A stretch of DNA of 43,328 nt from Ectothiorhodospiraceae bacterium (GTDB taxonomy: Bacteria > Pseudomonadota > Gammaproteobacteria > Nitrococcales > Aquisalimonadaceae), in the NCBI GenBank assembly GCA_020831845.1, contig JAFIFV010000031.1:1-43328 (forward strand). The letters are read 5' to 3'. This document shows positions 25,957-34,387 of this stretch, piece by piece. Position 1 is the stretch's first letter. Every line of letters begins with the position of its first letter. The position numbers and the translations under genes are program-made. A model generated the notes under the pieces. That model searched no databases. It was given only the letters and a program-made list of their open reading frames with translations, and was not told the origin of the DNA.

Positions 25957-26427
25957 ATGTACCTGACTGGCGAGGCGTTTCGCACTGTTATTGGCGCCAC
26001 GCCCCTGGTGTCCATCGACCTGGTCTTGCGGAACGAATCTGGGCAGGTGCTGCTCGGGTTGCGCACAAACCGGCCAGCTCAGGGCTTCTGGTTCGTGCCC
26101 GGCGGGAGGGTGTTTAAAGGCGAAACGCTGGATGCGGCGTTCATGCGGCTGACCAGCGAAGAGCTGGGCAAGCAGATGACTCGAGCGCGGGCCCGCCCCC
26201 TCGGGATTTACGAACATTTCTACACTGACAGTGTGTTCGGCGAATCGCCTGCCACGCATTACGTGGTGCTGGCATATCAGTTGTCGCTGAATTTGGTTCT
26301 TGAGGAACTGCCCACCGCCCAACATCGCAACTATCGGTGGTGGGATACCGTAGATATGGCGACGAGTGAGAATGTCCACCTGCATAGCCGTACATATGTC
26401 GACGCCTTGGAAACGGGACTGTCTTGA
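25957..26427 (+). CDS. gmm: GDP-mannose mannosyl hydrolase (Nudix)
   Basis: 156 residues. FWFVPGGRVFKGETLDAAF followed by RLTSEELG is the altered Nudix box characteristic of Gmm, where usual Nudix glutamates are changed. The N-terminus with PLVSIDLVLRN and LLGLRTNRPAQGFWFVPGG also fits. It hydrolyses GDP-mannose (or GDP-glucose) to GDP and sugar, which may limit or balance GDP-mannose flow to GDP-fucose. In the E. coli colanic acid cluster the order is also gmd-fcl-gmm, supporting the call. Confidence 0.92.
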   Translation: MYLTGEAFRTVIGATPLVSIDLVLRNESGQVLLGLRTNRPAQGFWFVPGGRVFKGETLDAAFMRLTSEELGKQMTRARARPLGIYEHFYTDSVFGESPATHYVVLAYQLSLNLVLEELPTAQHRNYRWWDTVDMATSENVHLHSRTYVDALETGLS

Positions 26428-26535
26428 AACCAGGGCAGTTGTCTTGAGGCCCAGTCAGCCCTCTGTTTCGGAGAAAACGATATCTTGCGTTTTCAGGGCA
26501 ACTATGGCCGGCTGGACTAGCCCGGTGGGTGCTGT

Positions 26536-27555
26536 GTGATTGTCGCCTGCGAGCTAGGTCGCCGATCGCACCGCCAGCCCTTTGCTTACCCGGCGATTCG
26601 GCAGATGTGCGAGGGTTGGATTCGCTTCATCGACAAGCCTGCCGATGCCGAATTGCTACTGTTTGCCCACCCGGATGACCTAACTGAAGCCGCGGAGTCC
26701 ACCTGGCAGCTGTTGCAACGCTCACCCGGCAAACGTGTGGTTCTGCTCTCCGAAGAACCATTCTGGGACACCATATGGGGAGCGGGAATCTTTGAACGGG
26801 TCCACCATCTGGAACTGCCGCATGGCCACCTGCCGTATACTTACCTGAATCATCACACCTCAAGCATATATCGCTTCGAACGGGTGCCGTATTACCTGTT
26901 GACCGATCACCGTTTTTTTCCCCGTTATGCCAGGCGCTTCCAGCGCAATGCGGGGCTTAGTGCAAGGGAATGGGGGAGGCAGTTTGATCGGGTACGCCTG
27001 AACGCTGCGTTTATTGCTGAGCATCGGAGCGCCGAAAAATTTGACGTAAGCTACCCGGAAAGGGACGTTTACGGGCTTGCAGCTTACCGCACGCGTTTGG
27101 CAGCGGCATACGATACGGGGGAAGTGGTGCGGCAGGGGCGCGGGTGGCAGAAGGGACTACGCCGACAGGAGTTGATTGACTGGCATCTGGACAAGCTGCA
27201 GCGGTTCGACATGCAATGCCGCTTTGTATCCGCTATTGAAAACACGCACCAGCTTGATTATGTGTCGGAGAAATTTTTCGATGCGTTCGCCATGGGCGCA
27301 ATCCCACTATACTTGGCCGCCCCGGCGCATAGCGTACACCGCATTGCGTGTCCGAAAAGCTGGCTGAATCTCTTCGGTATCGATGTGCCATCTGCGGTTG
27401 AAGCAATTAGCGGCTTTTCTGCTAATGATGTGTTCCTGAATGCCTACGCCGAAACCCAACACGCACTCGCCAATCTGTTTCGTTCGCCCCGTGCGTTCGT
27501 GCGAGAACGAGAGCGTTTGGCATGGGCGTTGCGAGAGGAATTTACGGGAGACTGA
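26536..27555 (+). CDS. glycosyltransferase family 10 (fucosyltransferase)
   Basis: 339 residues. The C-terminal segment FVSAIENTHQLDYVSEKFFDAFAMGAIPLYLAAPA is the GT10 donor-binding signature (ENxxxxDYVTEKxxDA...GxIPxxxG). GT10 enzymes transfer L-fucose from GDP-fucose in alpha-1,3/1,4 linkage, in agreement with the gmd-fcl-gmm block directly upstream. The acceptor is unknown. GTG 26536 is the assumed start, with GGTGGG before it. A 53-codon frame overlaps its end (27522-27683) and may be a remnant. Confidence 0.85.
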   Translation: MIVACELGRRSHRQPFAYPAIRQMCEGWIRFIDKPADAELLLFAHPDDLTEAAESTWQLLQRSPGKRVVLLSEEPFWDTIWGAGIFERVHHLELPHGHLPYTYLNHHTSSIYRFERVPYYLLTDHRFFPRYARRFQRNAGLSAREWGRQFDRVRLNAAFIAEHRSAEKFDVSYPERDVYGLAAYRTRLAAAYDTGEVVRQGRGWQKGLRRQELIDWHLDKLQRFDMQCRFVSAIENTHQLDYVSEKFFDAFAMGAIPLYLAAPAHSVHRIACPKSWLNLFGIDVPSAVEAISGFSANDVFLNAYAETQHALANLFRSPRAFVRERERLAWALREEFTGD

Positions 27556-28105
27556 AATGGATCTTCTTTCACCCGCCGGGGCTGCGCGAGCAGGCCCGCG
27601 TTTGTCGCTTTCCCAGAAAGTCGGTCCATCGGTGCCTTGAGGTCGTTTTGCGGCGGCTGCGCTCGGTGCGTATGTCCGGGTAGCGGGTACCGTTGGCTGA
27701 TGTGCCGGCGCGGAACGCGAGGCCCTTGAGGGCACCTTGGCGATGGGTGGCGATCCGTTGTATCGTCCCGCCCACTGGCACCGAATCTGAGGCGTTGACC
27801 TGTGGATCTGAGATAAGGTAAGAGCGCTTGAGCGAATCGATTGGTCCGCACTTGCTCGACATCTCTTGGTGCCGACGCCGGGCATTCGAATGACTTTGGG
27901 AAGGTGTACAGCGCGCCTTGCGCTCTCGCGTGCGAACGCCCGGCGGATGCATTAAATGACAAATTTCCTGCGGTGATGGGCTCCGTGCCCTCGGATCAGA
28001 TTCATTCTGAAACCGTTGTCCCCGGTTCGGTGACCGGTAGACCGTGAAGTCGCACGGTGCCGGCACTCGCTGCCGCCGCCCACACGATGAGGTCAAAGCT
28101 AAACC
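27556..28105. other. 550-base gap inside the operon, no convincing gene
   Basis: This is the longest gap within the glycan operon. Only weak frames exist. One of 53 codons (27522-27683, starting inside the GT10 gene) reads like a glycosyltransferase tail, with WIFFHPPGLREQARV and a basic end. A long minus-strand frame (27569-28249) lacks any family resemblance and runs into the next gene. It may be a decayed gene or an internal leader; no promoter or terminator is obvious. Confidence 0.4.
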
Positions 28106-30655
28106 ATGCAGCCAGTACAGAAGCTGATGCGCTTCGGCTTCAATCTCTGTCCCCAACCACTTCGGCATTTCATCCGGGATCGCCTGCCGGCGGAGCTTGC
28201 CAGACGTATTCTGCAGAATCTCTCGGACAAGGATGTAGCCCGCTTTCATGGGGCACGCGCTAGAAAGCTCGAGTCCAAGCTGTGGGGTGGTTTCTCCGAG
28301 CAGGCGCTGCTCGACCTGGAGGCCATGAAGGCTGATCCATCCATGGACGCTCGAAATGCTTCCTACGCTGCGTTGGCGTTGGCCCGCTGGTACTGGGTGA
28401 AGCAGGACGTTGAGCGCTCACTTGAGAACGCTGTGCTGTGCCGCTCGCTGTACGCGGCCAAGGGGCGCGAACTCAAGCAGTGCCTGCTTGAGGTGGACTG
28501 CCTGATCAAGCTGGGCAGGCAGGAAGAAGCGCGGGAGTTGGTCCGCCAGCATATCGAGCGGCGCGGCGAGGACAGGCACCTGGTTCTGGCCATGGCCAAC
28601 ACCTACACCGATTTTGACAGTAGCACTGGTGGCGAGGATGACGCCGCTCGCCTGGAGTGGATAAACAAGCTGTTCCAGGCCGAGGGACTGCGACCGATTG
28701 CCAGGATGCGTGAGGAGGCTCCACTCCATCTCGACAACTTGACGGCTAAAGCGGGGCGAACGCCTGCGGGTGACGATGTGCAGTCCATGGTCACCGTGAT
28801 CGTGCCGGCATATAACGCCGAGGGCACGCTGCCCGTTGCATTGGAGGGCTTGCTGGCGCAGACGTGGCGGAACCTGGAAATCCTGGTCGTGGATGATGTG
28901 AGCAGCGATTCCACACGGGATGTGGTGCTGTCCTACGCGCAGCGGGACAATCGGGTGCGCTTGTTGCCCCGGGCAGAGAATGGCGGTGCATACGCGGCGC
29001 GCAACACAGGTCTCGCCGAGGCCCGCGGCGACTTTATCACCATCCACGACTCCGACGATTGGTCCCACCCGCAGAAAATCGAGATTCAGGCGCGGCATCT
29101 GCTGGAAAACCCCGACGTGCCGGCGAATGGTAGCTACTGGGTGCGAGTCCACCCCCACTTGTACTTCCGCGGCACGTCCAGGCCTTCGGGCCAGCTGATT
29201 CAGTGGAATCACTCGTCCTTAATGCTCCGACGTTCCTTGATGGAGACCCTCGGTGGGTGGGATAACGTCAGAGTGGCTGCGGATTCCGAACTTATCCGCC
29301 GACTCGAGGCCTACACCGGGGCTAGTGTTGAGCGCCTGTTGCCCGCAGCGCCCCTTTCGTTCGCTCTGGAGGACCCGACCTCCCTCACGCGCACCGGGGC
29401 CACCCATGCCTACACCATGTTTCACGGAGTGCGCAGGCAGTATCACGAGGCCGCTCGACATTGGCTTGAAACTACCCCGCCCGAGGAGATTCCGAACGCT
29501 TTTCGTGGGGAGTCCCGACCTTTTCCGGCCCCGGGCCTCATCACGAAGGAGCGTCGCAAGAGCAGTCAACTTGACGTGCTGATCGTCACGGATTTCAACG
29601 TTCAAGGCGGCGCCTACGTTTCGACCATGAACTACGTCCGGGCCGCGTTGCGGGCGGGATTACGCGTCGGGCTATTCCAGTGGCGGCGCTACAACCTGGA
29701 TGCGGCCAAAAGCCTCAATCCTGAGGTCCTGAGTCTGGCTCAGACAGGTGCGGTGGAACTGGTGACGCCGGGTGAGGAGGTGCACGCCCAGTATGTGATT
29801 GTGGGCTATCCGGTGGTATTGCAACACGTTATCGACATGCCGCCGCAGCTTGATTGTGACCATTTTCTCATCGTTACCAATCAGTTCGCCTCAAGGCTGA
29901 CGGACGGCGGGGACTGGCAATACGAGCCGTCTACCATTAGCGCGAATGTGCGACGACTCTTCGGCAAGACGCCCACATGGGCGCCGATTTCCGGGCGGGT
30001 TCGCGAATTGATGCTGGCGGATGGGCGTTACGGGCCGTTGCACGACCAGGACTGGGTGCCGTTGATCGACACCGAGCTTTGGTGTGCCCGGCCGCTTGAG
30101 TGGCGTGGCGCCTCCCGCGCTCGCCCCGTGGTCGGGCGGCATGGACGGGACCATTACACCAAGTGGCCGGCGGAAGCTGGCGCCTTGAAGGCGGCATATT
30201 GTGTCGGGAAGCCGTGCGAGGTTCGGTTGCTGGGCGGGGCAGCTCACGCGGAAAGCATGCTCGGTGGTAGGCCCTCGAACTGGCGGGTTCAGGACTACGG
30301 AGCCATGCCGGCAATGGAGTTTCTACCAGAGTTGGACTTCTACGTTCACTACCCGCATGAGTTGTACATTGAAGAGTTCGGTCGTGCTGTCATGGAAGCG
30401 ATGGCGATGGGGATACCTGCCGTGCTGCCTCCGGTGTTCAGGTCTACGTTCGGGGAAGCTGCTGTCTACGCCGAACCTGGGGATGTCTGGGACGTGGTCG
30501 ATACGCTATGGCACGACGAGCAGGCCTATCTGCAACGCGCCAGGTCAGGGCGGGACTTCGTAATGCGGCATTGTGGGCACTCGCGTTTCAGTGAACGGCT
30601 TGCTGCCATGGAAACCCGGCCCCCCAGCGATGCTTTTGACGCCCAGGGCAGCTAA
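28106..30655 (+). CDS. large two-domain glycosyltransferase (GT2 + GT4-like)
   Basis: 849 residues. The first 220 are helical, perhaps TPR-like (NASYAALALARWYWVKQDVERSLENAVLC). A GT2 domain follows (about 229-460): VTVIVPAYNAEGTLPVALEGLLAQTWRNLEILVVDD, NGGAYAARNTGLAEARGDFITIHDSDDW (metal motif near 314) and LGGWDNVRVAADSELI. The last part (about 490-835) looks like a GT-B glycosyltransferase of the GT4 group: DVLIVTDFNVQGGAYVSTMNYVRAALRAGLRV at the start and YPHELYIEEFGRAVMEAMAMGIPAVLPP (E-x7-E region). It probably adds two sugars in turn. The gene shares GC-rich composition with the following block. Confidence 0.82.
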   Translation: MQPVQKLMRFGFNLCPQPLRHFIRDRLPAELARRILQNLSDKDVARFHGARARKLESKLWGGFSEQALLDLEAMKADPSMDARNASYAALALARWYWVKQDVERSLENAVLCRSLYAAKGRELKQCLLEVDCLIKLGRQEEARELVRQHIERRGEDRHLVLAMANTYTDFDSSTGGEDDAARLEWINKLFQAEGLRPIARMREEAPLHLDNLTAKAGRTPAGDDVQSMVTVIVPAYNAEGTLPVALEGLLAQTWRNLEILVVDDVSSDSTRDVVLSYAQRDNRVRLLPRAENGGAYAARNTGLAEARGDFITIHDSDDWSHPQKIEIQARHLLENPDVPANGSYWVRVHPHLYFRGTSRPSGQLIQWNHSSLMLRRSLMETLGGWDNVRVAADSELIRRLEAYTGASVERLLPAAPLSFALEDPTSLTRTGATHAYTMFHGVRRQYHEAARHWLETTPPEEIPNAFRGESRPFPAPGLITKERRKSSQLDVLIVTDFNVQGGAYVSTMNYVRAALRAGLRVGLFQWRRYNLDAAKSLNPEVLSLAQTGAVELVTPGEEVHAQYVIVGYPVVLQHVIDMPPQLDCDHFLIVTNQFASRLTDGGDWQYEPSTISANVRRLFGKTPTWAPISGRVRELMLADGRYGPLHDQDWVPLIDTELWCARPLEWRGASRARPVVGRHGRDHYTKWPAEAGALKAAYCVGKPCEVRLLGGAAHAESMLGGRPSNWRVQDYGAMPAMEFLPELDFYVHYPHELYIEEFGRAVMEAMAMGIPAVLPPVFRSTFGEAAVYAEPGDVWDVVDTLWHDEQAYLQRARSGRDFVMRHCGHSRFSERLAAMETRPPSDAFDAQGS

Positions 30656-30703
30656 GGGATTACTGGAGTCTCGCATCTTGAACCGCTACGGAGGTTACTA
30701 GCC

Positions 30704-31768
30704 ATTCCAACGAAGCCGGAAGACTCGATTATTCGCCTATTGGCACGCTTGAAGGAGCAACAGAGCACCGTTCGAGCAGTGGAATCCGAAGCCGTAGTCG
30801 TCGCACGAAAGTTTCTGGCCCAGCGTGCGGGCGAAGCGGTTCATCACGCACCTTTCCGGGAACTGATGGCGCTGCTCGGACCGGATGCGGTGACGGAGCA
30901 ATTGGTAAGAAAGGCTTCCGGTGCTCAACTTCCGCTTGCCGGCCTTGCCTCTTTCCGGCGTAGCCTTTCCATGAGAAGTCGGGGGCGTTCGCTTACTGGC
31001 CTGTCGCAGGAGTGGCCCCTCAACAACAAGGTCAAGGCGTATCGTTTTGCTGAGCTGTGCGGGGTGCCGTTCCCCAGGACCTTGCAGGCAGGTTCCTCCG
31101 TGGATGCGTTGGCCCATGACGCGATGACGCCCGTTGTGATCAAGCCCGAGCAGGGCGCTGGCGCCAACGGCGTTTACCTTGTTTTCGATCAGCACCGGAT
31201 CAGGGATGTCGCACGGCGGCAGTGGCTGGAGTCGTGGAGCGAGATGATCGCCGCCATGCGGGCCCGGCTCGAGTCAGGGCGCTTGCGAAAGGATAGCTGG
31301 ATCGTTGAGCAACTCGTGCTTGAGGATACGTCCTCGGGTGTGCCTGGCCGCGACCTTAAGTTCTACTGCTTTTATGGAGAAGTCGGGCTGGTTCTTGAGG
31401 TCAAGCGTGACGATGGCCTGCAGTACTGCGAGTGGGATGGGCAGGGTCGGGAGGTGTTCTCCGGCAAGTACGATCACGTGCGCTTTTCCGGCGAAGGTGT
31501 GACGCCGGAACAACTGGCTCTCGCGTCCAGAATGAGCGCGGAGATACCGGCGCCATTTCTACGGCTTGATTTTCTGCGCAGTGAGTTGGCTCCGGCTGGA
31601 ATGGTGTTTGGTGAAGTCACGCCGCGCCCTGGCAACTATCATGCATTTAATGATGAGGTTGATCGCGTACTGGGCGAGCTTTATCTCGCGGCTGAAGCGA
31701 GGTTGCTGCATGATCTCGTTGCCAGGAAGAAGGTCTTTACTGTCTATGACCAAGCGCTCGGCCGTTAA
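30704..31768 (+). CDS. ATP-grasp enzyme, TupA/teichuronopeptide-synthesis type
   Basis: 354 residues from the start chosen here. The ATP-grasp fold is shown by MTPVVIKPEQGAGANGVYLVFD (nucleotide-binding loop), SWIVEQLVLEDTSSGVPGRDLKFYCFYGEVGLVLEVKR, and the metal-binding end LRLDFLRSELAP...FGEVTPRPGNYHAFN. This is the pattern of the TupA-like ATP-grasp family found in polysaccharide clusters, thought to ligate amino acids or other carboxylates to glycans. The best ribosome site (CGGAGG, 30689-30694) precedes an ATT codon at 30704; the first conventional codon is TTG 30740, with no well-placed site. The frame is open back to the previous stop. Confidence 0.75.
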   Translation: MPTKPEDSIIRLLARLKEQQSTVRAVESEAVVVARKFLAQRAGEAVHHAPFRELMALLGPDAVTEQLVRKASGAQLPLAGLASFRRSLSMRSRGRSLTGLSQEWPLNNKVKAYRFAELCGVPFPRTLQAGSSVDALAHDAMTPVVIKPEQGAGANGVYLVFDQHRIRDVARRQWLESWSEMIAAMRARLESGRLRKDSWIVEQLVLEDTSSGVPGRDLKFYCFYGEVGLVLEVKRDDGLQYCEWDGQGREVFSGKYDHVRFSGEGVTPEQLALASRMSAEIPAPFLRLDFLRSELAPAGMVFGEVTPRPGNYHAFNDEVDRVLGELYLAAEARLLHDLVARKKVFTVYDQALGR

Positions 31769-31789
31769 TCTACTGAGGTTCGGTGCGGT

Positions 31790-33559
31790 ATGAACCTATA
31801 CCACCGTGAGAAGGACTTCTGGGCGTGGTACGCCAGCGTCATGGCCGTGCTGATTCGCTGGCGGCCAGGTGCGACATGGTTTGTCGTCATCGCAACGGCC
31901 GTTGCCAGGGTGACCAGTTGGCTGAGTATGGTGCTGCCCCTCAAAGTGGTGCTGTTGGCGGCCTCCGATGGTGTACCGCGTTATTTCCGTTTCTTCATCG
32001 ACCCCGATGATAAGACTTTCTGGATAGTCACGCTCACGCTCGGGGCCATCGCGCTGTTCATCGTCACGCTGGTCCTCGACGCTGTATCGACACGGATTGC
32101 ACGAGCCGCCAGTGGTGACATTCTCGGCAGAGCCAACGAGCTGGCCGTGATGCAGGATCAAGAAGACGTTGCCCAGACCCATTACGCCCGGCTTTGCAAG
32201 GTGGCGGCCTACGGGCTGTTCGGGATGGCTGCGCTGTTCCTTTTATATCTGGTCAACGCACCATTGGCGGGTTTTCTCCTGGGGATGATGGTGGCCACCT
32301 ACGCTTTCGCCGCCTGGGCGCTGGCAAGCAGTGACGATATAAGGCCGGGCAGGGCAAAGGTTTTTGTGACCGATAACCTTTCCTCGTTTCTCAGCATCGC
32401 ATCGTCGATTGCGTTCCTGGGAGGGTTTCTCGTGATCGTGATCCCCTTCGCGCTGGGGTATGGCGGCAATCTGCTGTTTGCCATTGCTGCGGTGTTGCTG
32501 AGCCGACAGATGCTGGGTACCAGCACGGATGCTGTCCAGGCCGGGGTGATGTTGCAGCGGCGAAGGCACCGGATAAATGCGCTGGTCTTCCGTGACCAGC
32601 AACTTGAAGAGCAGGAGAAGCGCCAGCAGCTGGCCTTTCGCACCCTGTTCGACAAGCCCGCACGCCAGCAGCTGGCGATGCGCCATCTCGCGCCCGACGG
32701 TGAATCCGTGGAGGCGTGCTGGGAGGATTCCGCGCTCCGGTTCCTGCGGCTGCTTGCCATTACCAGCAAGGGTGCGAACGGCGAGTTGGTGCGCTATCAG
32801 CAGCAGGTTTATCCGCCTGCTCATCGCTACCGGCTGGACAACGAGGAGTTGCTTTTCGAGCATGTGCCCCGGGCGCGACTATTGGCTCCGGAGGTCATTA
32901 CCCGATTCTCTGAAGGTGCATTCGAGTGCCAGGTCTGCGATTACGGTCAGGGCGTCCGGCTGGGCCAGGAATGGAAACAGTGGGAGTGGCGGATTCTTCA
33001 GCATTGCTGGGCCGTTGAAGCTCCCGTGCCCCTGGCTGATTCGTTCCAGGCGTCCCAACGTTCGTTACACGGGCGTTTCAACGCCAGGATGCTGGAGAAG
33101 TTGCAGATCGGGGTGGATTCCCCGGAAGAGGGGCGCCTGCTTGCAGCGCTGAAGCAGCAATTGCCGGCCATCCAGCGGCGGCTGAAGGGCATGCCCCACT
33201 ACGTCTACAATCCCGACCTCATCCGGGAGAATGTGGTATTTGCCGACGATGATGGACAGTCGGTGCTTGTCATGGTCTGGGGCCGGTGGTCGCTGGAGCC
33301 GATTGGAGTTGCATTGCCCGCGGCCTGCAAGGATTCAGATCTGCGGGATGCGATAGAGCGGCTGACCGAGGAGGGGCGCGTAGCTTCTGGGTCGCTCGTT
33401 CCCAACGACTTTCGCGTGGCCAGTGCCTGTCGCAAGATTGAACGCCTGGTGGCTCGGGAAAAGCTTAAAGCCGCTCTGGCAGAAGTGGAATTCTTGCTCG
33501 GCAAGCTCGGCGACAGTGCGCATGACGGGGAATCCATGCGCAGCACCGCTCTCGGGTGA
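31790..33559 (+). CDS. membrane protein: ABC-exporter-like membrane domain fused to degenerate kinase-fold domain
   Basis: 589 residues. The first 265 or so contain about six membrane helices (for example WFVVIATAVARVTSWLSMVLPLKVVLLAA and FWIVTLTLGAIALFIVTLVL), laid out like an ABC exporter membrane domain, but no nucleotide-binding domain follows. The cytoplasmic part (about 290-589) resembles an aminoglycoside-phosphotransferase/kinase fold: NPDLIREN at 474-481 matches HxDxxxxN with Asn for His, while the expected metal-binding Asp near V496 (VMVWGRW) is missing. A pseudokinase or altered kinase regulating transport is possible. The stop overlaps the next gene (GTGA). Confidence 0.6.
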   Translation: MNLYHREKDFWAWYASVMAVLIRWRPGATWFVVIATAVARVTSWLSMVLPLKVVLLAASDGVPRYFRFFIDPDDKTFWIVTLTLGAIALFIVTLVLDAVSTRIARAASGDILGRANELAVMQDQEDVAQTHYARLCKVAAYGLFGMAALFLLYLVNAPLAGFLLGMMVATYAFAAWALASSDDIRPGRAKVFVTDNLSSFLSIASSIAFLGGFLVIVIPFALGYGGNLLFAIAAVLLSRQMLGTSTDAVQAGVMLQRRRHRINALVFRDQQLEEQEKRQQLAFRTLFDKPARQQLAMRHLAPDGESVEACWEDSALRFLRLLAITSKGANGELVRYQQQVYPPAHRYRLDNEELLFEHVPRARLLAPEVITRFSEGAFECQVCDYGQGVRLGQEWKQWEWRILQHCWAVEAPVPLADSFQASQRSLHGRFNARMLEKLQIGVDSPEEGRLLAALKQQLPAIQRRLKGMPHYVYNPDLIRENVVFADDDGQSVLVMVWGRWSLEPIGVALPAACKDSDLRDAIERLTEEGRVASGSLVPNDFRVASACRKIERLVAREKLKAALAEVEFLLGKLGDSAHDGESMRSTALG

Positions 33560-34362
33560 GTCGCGCCATGGGATGCGAAAACCAGAAGTCGTATGGCGTC
33601 AAGCCCCTGCGGGTCTCCGACCCCGCGACGGGTGTTTCCGTCATTACCCCCGCCCACAACGCAGTCACCCACCTGCGCGAAACCGTCGCCTCCGTGGCCG
33701 CGCAGGCGCTGCCCGTTCTGGAACACATCGTGGTGGACGACGGCTCGACCGATGGCACGCTGGCGCTACTTGAACAACTGCAGGAGGAGCATCCCCATCT
33801 TGAGGTCGTACGGCAGCGCAATCGAGGCGCAGGGGCTGCCAGGAATACCGGGATCGAGGCGGCTCGTGGCCGCTACATCGCGTTTCTCGACAGCGACGAC
33901 GTGTGGCTGCCGGGCAAACTGGCTAGCCAGGTCGGCTTCATGGGGCAGTCAGGTGCCGTCTTCACCTACGGCGATTACGTGGAAGCGGAATATGGAACAG
34001 GGCGGGAGCTGAAACGGCATTCTCCGCCGGCCACTCTCGAGTATGGTGACTTGCTCAACAGTTGCCCCATCGGTTGCCTGACGGCCGCCTACGACCAGCA
34101 TGCACTGGGTAAGCTCTACATGCCGCTGGCGCGGCGCGGACAGGACTGGGCGCTGTGGCTGAAGATCACCCGTGACGGCACCGTGGCCCAAAAATACCCC
34201 GGTTGCGAGGCCGTTTATCATCGGGTTTCCGCTAGCCTGTCCTCCAGCAAGCTCCGTAAGTGCATGGACATGTATCAGATCTACCGTCGCCATGAATCGC
34301 TGCCCCCGCTGCGCGCCCTCTGGCACCTCGGCCGGTTCTCGCTCTCCGTGCTGCGTAAGTGA
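33556..34362 (+). CDS. family 2 glycosyltransferase
   Basis: 268 residues. VSVITPAHNAVTHLRETVASVAAQ, EHIVVDDGSTDGTLALL, RNRGAGAARNTGIEAARGRYIAFLDSDDVWLP (metal motif DSDD) and later RGQDWALWLKI are standard GT2 features. GTG 33556 overlaps the preceding stop by four bases, so translation is coupled to the membrane-kinase protein, which suggests related roles. The acceptor and donor are not known. No membrane segment was seen; it would act on the cytoplasmic side. Confidence 0.88.
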   Translation: MSRAMGCENQKSYGVKPLRVSDPATGVSVITPAHNAVTHLRETVASVAAQALPVLEHIVVDDGSTDGTLALLEQLQEEHPHLEVVRQRNRGAGAARNTGIEAARGRYIAFLDSDDVWLPGKLASQVGFMGQSGAVFTYGDYVEAEYGTGRELKRHSPPATLEYGDLLNSCPIGCLTAAYDQHALGKLYMPLARRGQDWALWLKITRDGTVAQKYPGCEAVYHRVSASLSSSKLRKCMDMYQIYRRHESLPPLRALWHLGRFSLSVLRK

Positions 34363-34387
34363 ACTCGGCGATTTCGGGTATGTCGTC

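Noticed and set aside
27569..28249. 226-codon minus-strand frame in the operon gap
   Set aside because: Low-complexity, basic translation without recognisable domains; it overlaps the start of the 849-residue transferase gene.
31790..33559. complete ABC exporter
   Set aside because: No Walker A, signature or Walker B motif follows the membrane domain; the C-terminal part is kinase-like instead.
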